Shown in pieces: positions 1-6,372 of a DNA stretch of 18,925 nt. The position numbers were made by a program, and so were the translations under genes. Numbering within the stretch: position 1 is the stretch's first letter; each line of letters opens with the position of its first letter. The notes under the pieces are model-generated. The model saw only the letters and a program-made list of their open reading frames with translations. It was not told the DNA's origin and made no database searches. Source of the stretch: Candidatus Cloacimonadota bacterium (GTDB lineage Bacteria; Cloacimonadota; Cloacimonadia; Cloacimonadales; Cloacimonadaceae); assembly GCA_023228285.1 (NCBI GenBank), contig JALOBM010000042.1:1-18925 (forward strand), in the 5' to 3' direction.

Positions 1-141
1 TGCTCTAAAAGGGTATCGCAAAGCTGGATAATGACATACGAACTATTTCTCGCTAGCGACACTCCATTTTCCAAGCACTTAGGTGTAGGAAAGATTAGCA
101 GTTAATATGCGATATCGTAATTGGTTCATACATCATGTTGT

Positions 142-375
142 TTATCTCTTGATCCTGCGCAGCACATCGCGCATGGAGTTTGAAGCTTTGAATCTCAGCG
201 TTTTCCAACTGTCTCTGGCCAGAGCGGAGAATATCTCCGTTCTGCGGTTGTGAAATTGCAGGGAGTATGGTAGGGGCGGGATATTGATTCCCTGTTTATA
301 TGCCCAAAGGATCAGTGTCTGACCATAGCCATAGTGTTTCAGTGCAGGCAGGGTCCAATGCGCGAAATATGTCAA
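142..375 (-). pseudogene. Hypothetical 77-residue frame, possibly the tail of a decayed gene
   Basis: A minus-strand frame begins at TTG (position 375) four codons after an in-frame TAG and has no convincing Shine-Dalgarno sequence. Its codon use (many CTG, GAG, ATC, CGC) and its composition look like real protein: an aromatic N-terminal part and a very basic C-terminus (residues 55-77, ending RRIKR). Just upstream on the same strand, in another frame (478-401), a stop-bounded stretch also reads like protein (begins CIGDEERVKAYL, ends SFNN). Together they could be remnants of one frameshifted gene. I recognise no family. It could also be a small intact gene or chance. Confidence 0.3.
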
Positions 376-707
376 GCAGAATCTCTAGTTTTTTACTATC
401 CTAGTTGTTGAAAGACATATACAATATTGCTTGTATTCGATCCAGATATGCCTTTACCCGCTCTTCATCCCCAATACATTAAGGTGAGCTGAACTGGATA
501 TAAGGCTGTTATCATGCTGTGCTCACTCGATGATCACCCGATGATATCTGCTTTATATCTGCATAATTCATAGGGGAAGCCTGGATTGAACTCATTCATA
601 CTGACGGATCTGTGAACGGAATCAGTGGATTTGAGCATAAATGAAGTTTGCATAGTGACAGTTTGTAATGAAGTTCGATACGGATAGCACTAGCAGTAAT
701 GCTGCGC
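376..707. other. Gene-free stretch upstream of umuC
   Basis: No convincing complete gene is seen here. It holds the minus-strand protein-like fragment at 401-478, the 41-bp repeat at 508-548, and a TGTAAT hexamer at 664-669 that could be the -10 box for umuC but has no matching -35. No umuD-like or LexA-like frame precedes umuC, although the two genes are usually adjacent. Bases 1-141 likewise show nothing I can support. Confidence 0.5.
508..548. repeat. 41-bp dispersed intergenic repeat, copy 1
   Basis: This stretch matches 9460-9500 at 38 of 41 positions without gaps; the mismatches are at repeat positions 9, 20 and 28. The unit contains two direct GATGATNAYC-like blocks 11 bp apart (starting at 529 and 540) and an upstream GTTATCAT arm in inverted orientation. 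Similarity continues about 11 bp upstream with small gaps. It ends 205 bp before the probable umuC start. The function is unknown. Confidence 0.75.
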
Positions 708-753
708 CTTGACAATTGTGCGGCTGCATGCAAAGATGGCACCAGAGGAAGAA

Positions 754-2043
754 ATGGATAGTACTGGATTATCAGACAAGCAAATAGTTGCTCTGGTGGA
801 TTGCAACAATTTTTACGTCTCGTGTGAGCGCGTGTTCAATCCCCGGCTGCGAAAGGTTCCGGTGGCAGTGCTATCCAACAACGACGGCTGCATAGTATCG
901 CGTAGTAACGAGATAAAAGCGCTGAAGATACCAATGGGTGCACCGGGTTTTAAGCATGAAGCCTTCATTCGTAAACACAACGGCGTTCTGCTATCCTCGA
1001 ATTACGCATTATATGGAGACATGAGCGCACGTGTGATGGATGTATTGGGCAGGTTTTCTCCCAATGTGGAGATATATTCCATCGATGAAGCCTTTTTGGA
1101 TCTCACCGGCATCCGTGAAAGGGATTGGGAAGCGTGGGGCAGGAACCTCAGGCGTACCGTGTATCGCTGGACAGGTATCCCGGTTTCGGTTGGTATCGGA
1201 AGATCAAAAACCCTTGCCAAAGTAGCCAACCATCATGCCAAGAGGATCTCTGCATTTAAGGGATCTTTGTGTGTATTGGATGCCAAACGCTGCGAAGAGG
1301 CATTGCGCAGGTTGCCGGTAGGAGATATTTGGGGTATCGGCAGGCAATATGATAAGTTCCTTAGGCAGAATAAGATAGAGAATGCACTGCAACTCCGCGA
1401 TGCAGAAGATAAATTCATCAATCATTATCTGACCACAGTGGGACACAAGACTGTCCTGGAATTACGTGGATATTCCTGTATAGACCTTGATGACGCGCCC
1501 GTAGCGAAGAAGAGCATCGTAAGTTCGCGTTCATTTGGCAGGCAGGTGGAGAGATTTGAGGATCTTCAGGAAGCTGTGTCCACTTATGTGACGCGCAGTG
1601 GGGAAAAGCTAAGGCGGCAACACAGTGTGGCAGGGCACATGATGGTGTTTTTATCTACAAACAGGTTTAAAGAGGGGCCACAATACAACAATTCTCTCTC
1701 CACCAGTCTCTTTCCACCTACAGCATACACTCCGGACATGATCCGAGTCGCGCTGCAACTGCTGGATGAACTGTATCTCCCCGGTTTCGAATACAAAAAA
1801 GCCGGGGTAATGCTGGCGGATATTATTCATGAAGACGATGTGCCGCTAAGTATTATGGATGTGAACTACCTGGACGATCATCGGACAAATCTGATGAAGG
1901 CTGTGGATAGACTCAATCGAATGTATGGTCGAGACACCGTGAGTTATGCCAGCAATGGAATCAAGCAAGAGTGGCAGATGAAGCGGGCACGCCTGAGTCC
2001 ACGCTATACCACGTCCTGGAAGGATCTGCCCCGGGTAAAATGA
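754..2043 (+). CDS. umuC: Y-family DNA polymerase, UmuC-type
   Basis: This is a translesion DNA polymerase that copies damaged templates with low fidelity. From the start at 754 the protein has 429 residues, close to E. coli UmuC (422). The palm motif LVDCNNFY holds the first metal ligand D16 and the likely steric-gate Y21; YSIDEAFLDL holds D111 and E112. Little-finger and UmuC-specific C-terminal (DUF4113-like) regions follow, the latter with WQMKRARLSPRYTTSW near the end. I chose ATG 754 because AGAGGA lies just upstream (short spacing) and UmuC proteins begin close to the LVDCNNFY motif; ATG 736 or TTG 709 are alternatives. No umuD lies upstream. The stop overlaps the yigZ start as ATGA, so the two are probably co-translated. 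Confidence 0.95.
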   Translation: MDSTGLSDKQIVALVDCNNFYVSCERVFNPRLRKVPVAVLSNNDGCIVSRSNEIKALKIPMGAPGFKHEAFIRKHNGVLLSSNYALYGDMSARVMDVLGRFSPNVEIYSIDEAFLDLTGIRERDWEAWGRNLRRTVYRWTGIPVSVGIGRSKTLAKVANHHAKRISAFKGSLCVLDAKRCEEALRRLPVGDIWGIGRQYDKFLRQNKIENALQLRDAEDKFINHYLTTVGHKTVLELRGYSCIDLDDAPVAKKSIVSSRSFGRQVERFEDLQEAVSTYVTRSGEKLRRQHSVAGHMMVFLSTNRFKEGPQYNNSLSTSLFPPTAYTPDMIRVALQLLDELYLPGFEYKKAGVMLADIIHEDDVPLSIMDVNYLDDHRTNLMKAVDRLNRMYGRDTVSYASNGIKQEWQMKRARLSPRYTTSWKDLPRVK

Positions 2044-2645
2044 TGAGATATACGATCAAACGCGATGTTCAGGCGCAGATCAAGGTCTTGCGCAGCGAGT
2101 TTATCGCATTCCTCTACAGAGTGGAGGACACCGCAGAAGCGCAGGAAATCCTACGCAGACATCAGACTGAGTATCAGAATGCCACCCACAATTGTTATGC
2201 TTATGTGCTGGGATTTGAGGGCGAGAACCAATACTATTCTGATGCTGGAGAGCCGGGGGGAACAGCGGGCAAACCAATATTGAACAGCCTTTTGCGTCAC
2301 GATCTTTCGGGAGTACTGGCTGTGGTGACCAGGTATTTTGGCGGCATCAAACTGGGAGTGAAGGGCTTGATCGATGCATATACTTTGGCTACCACCGAGG
2401 CTATCAAGCTTGCAGAAATGCAGGAGTATCAGAAACATATATGTTTCAATTTAACAAGCAACTACGCACACATAGAGACTATTCGTCATCACTTGGCAGT
2501 ACTAGGCGCTGAGGAACAAGATGCGCAGTATGGCGAGGGAGTGCGGCTGAGCTATCAGATAGCCGAGTCAAGCTGGGGAGCCGCAAGCGAATTTTTGGAT
2601 GGTTACAAAGCCTTAGGCAGATTAGATTATCAAGCGGAGGAATAA
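2040..2645 (+). CDS. yigZ: YigZ/IMPACT family protein
   Basis: This 201-residue protein matches the usual length of YigZ (about 204). The N-terminal IMPACT/UPF0029 domain shows the family hallmarks YSDAGEPGGTAGKPIL (residues 66-81) and VVTRYFGGIKLG (95-106), followed by the DUF1949-like ferredoxin-fold C-terminal domain (about 135-201). The molecular role is not settled: eukaryotic IMPACT acts on GCN1/GCN2 signalling, while bacterial homologues may bind nucleic acid or ribosomes. The start is ATG 2040, or the adjacent ATG 2043. The first overlaps the umuC TGA by 4 nt, and GGAAGGA lies about 15 nt upstream, so initiation probably relies on coupling to umuC. The frame stays open upstream to 1971, but that part overlaps the conserved umuC tail and is not family sequence. 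Confidence 0.93.
   Translation: MMRYTIKRDVQAQIKVLRSEFIAFLYRVEDTAEAQEILRRHQTEYQNATHNCYAYVLGFEGENQYYSDAGEPGGTAGKPILNSLLRHDLSGVLAVVTRYFGGIKLGVKGLIDAYTLATTEAIKLAEMQEYQKHICFNLTSNYAHIETIRHHLAVLGAEEQDAQYGEGVRLSYQIAESSWGAASEFLDGYKALGRLDYQAEE
2636..2640 (+). promoter_or_regulatory. Ribosome-binding site deciding a TTG start
   Basis: GGAGG lies inside the last codons of yigZ, exactly 5 nt before TTG 2646. It is the main evidence that the short frame downstream is translated. Confidence 0.75.
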
Positions 2646-2822
2646 TTGAAAATATTACTTCTGATAGTACTGATCTCCATTATTACAACAGTATTGGCCC
2701 AAACCCGGTTTGTCGATATTACAGATGTATCCCGGCTGGAGTATGGGGAAATGGTACCAAGAGGGGCAGAATATGAAGTAGTCTTAGATAGCCTCATATC
2801 TGCTTCTGGTGGAACCACTTGA
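2646..2822 (+). CDS. Tiny exported protein, 58 residues, unknown function
   Basis: The TTG start directly abuts the yigZ stop and has a strong GGAGG 5 nt upstream. The product begins MKILLLIVLISIITTVLAQ, a textbook signal peptide with a short basic n-region, a hydrophobic core at 3-15 and a likely cleavage at VLA|Q near residue 18. The remaining 40 residues form a small acidic domain (RFVDITDVSRLEYGEMVPRG, then EYEVVLDSLI) with no cysteine. There is no lipobox. It is followed 15 nt later by amrB with its own ribosome-binding site, so it sits inside the umuC-yigZ-amrBA unit. I do not recognise the family. It could be a mature mini-protein or the shortened remnant of a longer secreted protein. 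Confidence 0.72.
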   Translation: MKILLLIVLISIITTVLAQTRFVDITDVSRLEYGEMVPRGAEYEVVLDSLISASGGTT

Positions 2823-2837
2823 TAAGGAGGAAAACAG

Positions 2838-3656
2838 ATGATTCGTAAAGCAATTCATGCCGGGACTTTCTATCCCCGGTTTGCCAATCAAATCCAGGAT
2901 AATATCGCCCAATGGTTGAAAAACGCTGGGGCTAGTCCGGCAAATGAACGCTGTCTGGGCTTGATTTTGCCGCATGCCGGTTACATCTATTCGGGAGCGT
3001 GTGCCACCTTGGGATTGGCATCCGCTGCTGGTGAGAAATTCGATAGTATAATAGTAGTGCATCCTTCACATCAGGGCATCCATTTTGATTTCTCCGTATC
3101 CCCATTTACAGAATATGAGTGTCCTCTGGGCAATCTTACTCTGGACAACGAGTTATATAGAATCTTGAGTCCTGCGGGAGAGAAGAATCTGGATCTGGAC
3201 TATCATCGCCTGGAACATTCATTGGAGATACAATTGCCCCTCATCAAGCATTTCTTTCCTGATGCAAAGATCTGCCCTGTGATGATGGGAAACCAGATAC
3301 CATCTGTGGCAGAGCGCTTGGGTGCTATATTGTATGATGCTGTTTACAAATCCGCAAAACGCATCCTGGTAGTGGTTTCCAGCGATCTATCGCATTATCA
3401 CAATTCTGAACTTGCTGAACAGATGGATGCTCTGGTTATTCGCCACGTAAGCCAGTTGGATCCCGTTGCGCTGTGGCACGGGAATGAACTGGGAAAACTG
3501 GAAGCCTGCGGCATCGGGGGAATAATGGCATTACTCTATATGGCAAAACTCTACAAATCCCCCCAAGTGAGGGTGATAAACTACACGCATTCGGGAAAGG
3601 TATCGGGAATGAACAGCCAGGTGGTGGGTTATCTGGCGGCGCGGATATATGAATAG
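2838..3656 (+). CDS. amrB: AmmeMemoRadiSam system protein B (MEMO family)
   Basis: This 272-residue protein of the MEMO1 family is related to extradiol dioxygenases (LigB fold). Visible family motifs are the N-terminal IRKAIHAGTFYP, LPHAGYIYSG (residues 44-53), VVHPSHQG (73-80), SSDLSHYH (181-188) and EACGIGG (222-228). H46, H78 and C224 align by motif with the human MEMO1 metal-binding residues H49, H81 and C244, so a metal site looks intact. AAGGAGG lies 7 nt before ATG 2838. It is immediately followed by amrA, the AMMECR1 partner, as in the three-part AmmeMemoRadiSam system. The third partner, a radical SAM protein, is not in this window. The biochemical role of the bacterial system is not established. 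Confidence 0.95.
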   Translation: MIRKAIHAGTFYPRFANQIQDNIAQWLKNAGASPANERCLGLILPHAGYIYSGACATLGLASAAGEKFDSIIVVHPSHQGIHFDFSVSPFTEYECPLGNLTLDNELYRILSPAGEKNLDLDYHRLEHSLEIQLPLIKHFFPDAKICPVMMGNQIPSVAERLGAILYDAVYKSAKRILVVVSSDLSHYHNSELAEQMDALVIRHVSQLDPVALWHGNELGKLEACGIGGIMALLYMAKLYKSPQVRVINYTHSGKVSGMNSQVVGYLAARIYE

Positions 3657-3664
3657 GAGACATT

Positions 3665-4210
3665 ATGTATAACGATTTGCAACGCAAGGAATTGCTGGAT
3701 TATGCCGCGGCAGTTATTAAAAACCGTTTGGACCACAGTAGCTACAGAGTGCCTCAAGATCCCGCTTTCCAAGAGAAGCGCGGAATCTTTGTCAGCTTAC
3801 ACAAGAATGGAGATTTGCGGGGTTGCATCGGGTACATTCTGCCTTATAAGAACATCGTGGATACGGTACGAGAAACGGCCTTGGCGGCTGCGTTCAATGA
3901 CCCCCGGTTTTTACCCTTATCCTTGCATGAATTACCGGCAATACAGATCGAGATATCCATCCTCAGTGAGCTTCAGCTCTTAAGTAGCATTGATAACATC
4001 GTAATCGGCAGGGATGGATTATATCTTCAGCATCCGGATGGTAGCGGCTTGCTGCTGCCACAGGTAGCAGTGGAATGGAAATGGGATGTAGCCACTTTTC
4101 TGAAGCATTTGTGCAGGAAAGCCGGATTGCCGGACAGGGCATATCTGGATGCGGAGGCTCGACTGTACCGGTTTGAAGCAGAGATATTTGCGAATAAAAG
4201 GGCAGAATGA
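3665..4210 (+). CDS. amrA: AmmeMemoRadiSam system protein A (AMMECR1 family)
   Basis: This 181-residue protein is a full AMMECR1 domain. GIFVSLHKNGDLRGCIGYI (residues 40-58) contains the signature LRGCIG (51-56). It is followed by VRETALAAAFNDPRF, the IEISILSE strand, and a C-terminal GLLLPQVAVEWKWD stretch typical of the family. It starts 8 nt after amrB, with AGGAGA before ATG 3665. The AMMECR1 fold is conserved in all domains of life, and its reaction is unknown. The invariant cysteine in LRGCIG and the constant pairing with MEMO suggest a joint cofactor- or protein-modifying role, which is inference. No terminator is obvious after the stop. Confidence 0.95.
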   Translation: MYNDLQRKELLDYAAAVIKNRLDHSSYRVPQDPAFQEKRGIFVSLHKNGDLRGCIGYILPYKNIVDTVRETALAAAFNDPRFLPLSLHELPAIQIEISILSELQLLSSIDNIVIGRDGLYLQHPDGSGLLLPQVAVEWKWDVATFLKHLCRKAGLPDRAYLDAEARLYRFEAEIFANKRAE

Positions 4211-4252
4211 GGGAATGCTGGTTCCTTCGCTATTGTCATTAATGGTATGGAG

Positions 4253-4408
4253 TTAGAAGATGAAGGTAGCCTTTAGGAATGGGATAGCAATAAGTTCATC
4301 ATCTTCGGTATCAGGTTCCAGAGGCCTCATACCGCCGAGATCCCAACTTACATGGCTCCCCTTGAAACGGATCCCGAATAGTACTCCGCTGTTTTTTGCT
4401 ATTATCAT
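4253..4408 (-). CDS. Possible small minus-strand gene, 51 residues
   Basis: In the gap between amrA and the tRNAs, a minus-strand frame from ATG (4408) encodes 51 residues with plausible composition: a hydrophobic start (MIIAKNSGVLFGIRFKG), an acidic middle (LEPDTEDDELIA) and a hydrophobic end (FLKATFIF). There is no Shine-Dalgarno sequence. The frame is also open about 15 codons upstream of the ATG. It runs towards amrA and away from the tRNA promoter. It could be a gene fragment or chance, and I recognise no family. Confidence 0.22.
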   Translation of the reverse strand: MIIAKNSGVLFGIRFKGSHVSWDLGGMRPLEPDTEDDELIAIPFLKATFIF

Positions 4409-4432
4409 GCAAGGGGCGATGCATTTTTTCTG

Positions 4433-4460
4433 TTGACAAAATTCCAGACTTTTGGCTAAT
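4433..4460 (+). promoter_or_regulatory. Probable promoter of the tRNA array
   Basis: A perfect -35 TTGACA (4433-4438) is followed after 16 bp by GCTAAT (4455-4460), which matches the last four bases of the -10 consensus. Initiation about 7 nt downstream would fall some 10-12 nt before the first tRNA-Gly, a normal leader for a tRNA transcript. Confidence 0.55.
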
Positions 4461-4478
4461 GGTTTTTCACGTTGATGA

Positions 4479-4553
4479 GCGGGAATAGCTCAGTGGTAGA
4501 GCGCTACCTTGCCAAGGTAGATGTCGCGGGTTCGACCCCCGTTTCCCGCTCCA
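4479..4553 (+). tRNA. tRNA-Gly(GCC), copy 1
   Basis: The 75 nt fold into a complete cloverleaf: acceptor GCGGGAA/TTCCCGC, D-arm AGCTCAGTGGTAGAGC, anticodon stem CTACC/GGTAG around the loop TTGCCAA (anticodon GCC), and T-arm GCGGG-TTCGACC-CCCGT. The discriminator base is T and the CCA end is encoded. The sequence is identical to 4788-4862. Confidence 0.97.
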
Positions 4554-4563
4554 GTGTTTTTCA

Positions 4564-4637
<74 letters not shown>

Positions 4638-4692
4638 TAATCTTCAACCTTTGGAAGTATATAATTTGGTACCAAAAGGTACTACAGCTAGT

Positions 4693-4779
4693 GCCGGAGT
4701 GGTGGAACAGGTAGACACAAGGGACTTAAAATCCCTCGGGTGCAAGCCCGTGCCGGTTCAAGTCCGGCCTCTGGTACCA
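4693..4779 (+). tRNA. tRNA-Leu(TAA)
   Basis: 87 nt with the long class II variable arm (CGGGTGCAAGCCCG). The acceptor GCCGGAG pairs with CTCTGGT (two G-U pairs, including 1-72), the anticodon loop is CTTAAAA (anticodon TAA) in an AGGGA/TCCCT stem, and the T-arm is GCCGG-TTCAAGT-CCGGC. It has A73 and an encoded CCA. The 55-nt spacer before it contains an exact TATAAT at 4660-4665 but no good -35, so a secondary start is possible but unproven. Confidence 0.96.
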
Positions 4780-4787
4780 TCTTTTCA

Positions 4788-4862
4788 GCGGGAATAGCTC
4801 AGTGGTAGAGCGCTACCTTGCCAAGGTAGATGTCGCGGGTTCGACCCCCGTTTCCCGCTCCA
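4788..4862 (+). tRNA. tRNA-Gly(GCC), copy 2
   Basis: All 75 nt are identical to 4479-4553, including the encoded CCA. The flanking bases differ, so only the gene itself is duplicated. It ends 7 nt before the start codon of the following HAD gene. Confidence 0.97.
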
Positions 4863-4869
4863 TTATTTT

Positions 4870-5541
4870 ATGACGATAAAAGCGATAATATTTGATCTCG
4901 ATGGCACCCTGATAGATTCGATGGGTTTGTGGCGCATGGTGGATGAAGAGTTCCTCAGCTCACGCGGAATTGCTGTGCCCGAAGACCTCTTTGACCATCT
5001 GCCTCAGGGGAATAGCTTTATCCAGACTGCGCAGTATTTCAAGGATCGTTTTGCTTTGCCGGAATCCCCTGAAGCGATCATGCAGATCTGGACAGAAATG
5101 GTGCAAGAGCATTATGCTGGTTCCGTGGCTCTGAAAAGTGGGGTAGACCATCTACTGGAACGCTTGAAGGAGCGGGGTATAAAAATTGGTCTGGCCACCA
5201 GCAATTCCTACGAATTGGCACATAAATCCCTTACTTACAATCGAGTGTGGCATTACTTCGATTTCGTCTCCACCGGGGATATTGAACTGAGAGGCAAGCC
5301 ATATCCGGACATATACTTGAATTGTGCCAGGGGTTTGGATTTAGATCCCGTGCAATGCATTGCCATAGAAGATACCCTGAGTGGAGTGCAAGCGGCTAAA
5401 GCTGCTGGAATGATCACTCTGGCGATTCACTATGCGGATAGTATCCGCGATCACGATTGCATCCGTGAGACCGCTGATGCCTTTTGTGAAGACTATTCAC
5501 AAATTCAGAACGAGATAAGGAAACACAGAATAGATATATGA
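4870..5541 (+). CDS. HAD-superfamily phosphatase/mutase (subfamily IA)
   Basis: This 223-residue HAD hydrolase of the beta-phosphoglucomutase/phosphoglycolate-phosphatase group dephosphorylates or mutates a small phosphorylated metabolite. The motifs are complete: FDLDGTL with nucleophile D9 and acid/base D11, LATSNS (T110/S111), GKPYPDIYL (K143), and IEDTLSGVQAAKAAGM (E167, D168). A helical cap spans about 16-85. The ATG lies 7 nt after the tRNA-Gly CCA and has no Shine-Dalgarno sequence. The start is nevertheless firm, because the nucleophile motif begins at residue 8. It overlaps the downstream ATPase gene by 4 nt. The substrate cannot be told from sequence. Confidence 0.92.
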   Translation: MTIKAIIFDLDGTLIDSMGLWRMVDEEFLSSRGIAVPEDLFDHLPQGNSFIQTAQYFKDRFALPESPEAIMQIWTEMVQEHYAGSVALKSGVDHLLERLKERGIKIGLATSNSYELAHKSLTYNRVWHYFDFVSTGDIELRGKPYPDIYLNCARGLDLDPVQCIAIEDTLSGVQAAKAAGMITLAIHYADSIRDHDCIRETADAFCEDYSQIQNEIRKHRIDI

Positions 5542-6221
5542 AGCTATACATTATAATAGGTGCTTATGGAAGCGGTAAAAGTGAATACAGCATTCATCTG
5601 GCGCGTAGTTTGAAAGCAAAAGGGGAAAAGGTCTCTCTTGCCGATATGGACGTAGTAAATCCATACTTCCGCACTCGGGATGTGCGGGATGAATTTGCTG
5701 CGGAGGGCATAGAAGTGATCGCTCCCGACGGTGAATTTAGCCATGCCGATCTGCCGATGATCTCACCCCGCATCAAAGGTGCCATCGAAGACTATGAGCG
5801 AACCGTGATATTGGATGTGGGGGGCGATCCCGCAGGATGCCGTACCTTGGGCCGGTTTGTGGATCCGATTGCAAAGCGCGGATACAATATGCAGCTTGTA
5901 GTGAATACTTCACGTCCTTTCACCAGCACTCCGAACGAGATTAGTGCCATGATCAATATGCTGGAAGCTGCATCCAAGCTGAAAGTGCAAGAACTAGTTT
6001 GTAATACCAATCTGATGGAATATACCGATCAAGAACTGGTGGAAAAGGGACTGGGCATGGTGGAGGAAGCCGCAGATATGCATCAACTGAAGCTCAATAC
6101 ATATATTGTATTGGATGCCTATGCGGATAAAGTGCCGGACAAGCTGAGAGGCAAAAAACGTCTAGTGATGTCCTACACCTTGCGGAAACCCTGGGAAAAG
6201 CTTGTCATGAAGGGCATCTGA
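5538..6221 (+). CDS. P-loop ATPase of the MinD/CobB-like (SIMIBI) group
   Basis: 227 residues. The N-terminal Walker A GAYGSGKS (residues 8-15) is of the classical GxxGxGKS form rather than the KGGVGKT form of true MinD/ParA. It is followed by SLADMDVVNPYFRTRD (33-48), a switch I-like region, and the Walker B/switch stretch ILDVGGDPAG (91-100), with NTSRPF and CNTN-type base-recognition segments later. This is the general layout of CobQ/CobB/MinD/ParA-type nucleotide-binding proteins used in cofactor maturation or positioning. The specific role is unknown. The start overlaps the HAD stop as ATGA, with only a distant AAGGAA 14 nt upstream, so translation is probably coupled. A terminator follows. 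Confidence 0.85.
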   Translation: MKLYIIIGAYGSGKSEYSIHLARSLKAKGEKVSLADMDVVNPYFRTRDVRDEFAAEGIEVIAPDGEFSHADLPMISPRIKGAIEDYERTVILDVGGDPAGCRTLGRFVDPIAKRGYNMQLVVNTSRPFTSTPNEISAMINMLEAASKLKVQELVCNTNLMEYTDQELVEKGLGMVEEAADMHQLKLNTYIVLDAYADKVPDKLRGKKRLVMSYTLRKPWEKLVMKGI

Positions 6222-6245
6222 GTACTTTTTAGTAAAGCATGTTGT

Positions 6246-6272
6246 ACCGGGTACATGATGTGTCCGGTTTTT
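6246..6272 (+). terminator. Rho-independent terminator after the HAD-ATPase genes
   Basis: ACCGG (6246-6250) pairs with CCGGT (6264-6268), extended by ACA/TGT after a 2-nt bulge, with loop TGATG and a run of five T (6268-6272). It lies 25 nt after the ATPase stop and separates this unit from the helicase. Confidence 0.7.
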
Positions 6273-6330
6273 CATTGGAAGGTTCGGAGCACGTTCTAAA
6301 CTAATCCTTTACAAATATGGGGCTTTGGAA

Positions 6331-6372
6331 ATGATGACTAAATATAACGAAAAAAGGATCCCTCAAACTTGA
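6331..6372 (+). CDS. Possible 13-residue leader peptide before the helicase
   Basis: ATGATG at 6331 opens a short frame (MMTKYNEKRIPQT) whose TGA overlaps the TTG start of the helicase (6369-6371) as TTGA. Its own ribosome-binding site is weak (GGAA directly upstream). The AAAGGA used by the helicase lies inside this frame. It may couple or tune helicase translation, or be chance. Confidence 0.25.
   Translation: MMTKYNEKRIPQT

Noticed and set aside
610..625. CTGTGAACGGAATCAG as a LexA-type SOS box for umuC
   Set aside because: Only the left half fits the proteobacterial CTGT-N8-ACAG box, the right half is TCAG, and the LexA site of this lineage is unknown to me.
549..670. 37-codon minus-strand frame upstream of umuC (begins MQTSFMLKSTD, ends inside the 41-bp repeat)
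   Set aside because: It has no ribosome-binding site and stops within the repeat, so there is nothing to support translation.
709..753. Upstream extension of umuC to TTG 709
   Set aside because: The frame is open, but the extra residues match no UmuC family sequence, there is no ribosome-binding site, and UmuC proteins begin close to the LVDCNNFY motif.
4660..4665. TATAAT as an internal promoter for tRNA-Leu
   Set aside because: The hexamer is perfect but no -35 or extended -10 is found at a usable distance, and the upstream array promoter already explains transcription.
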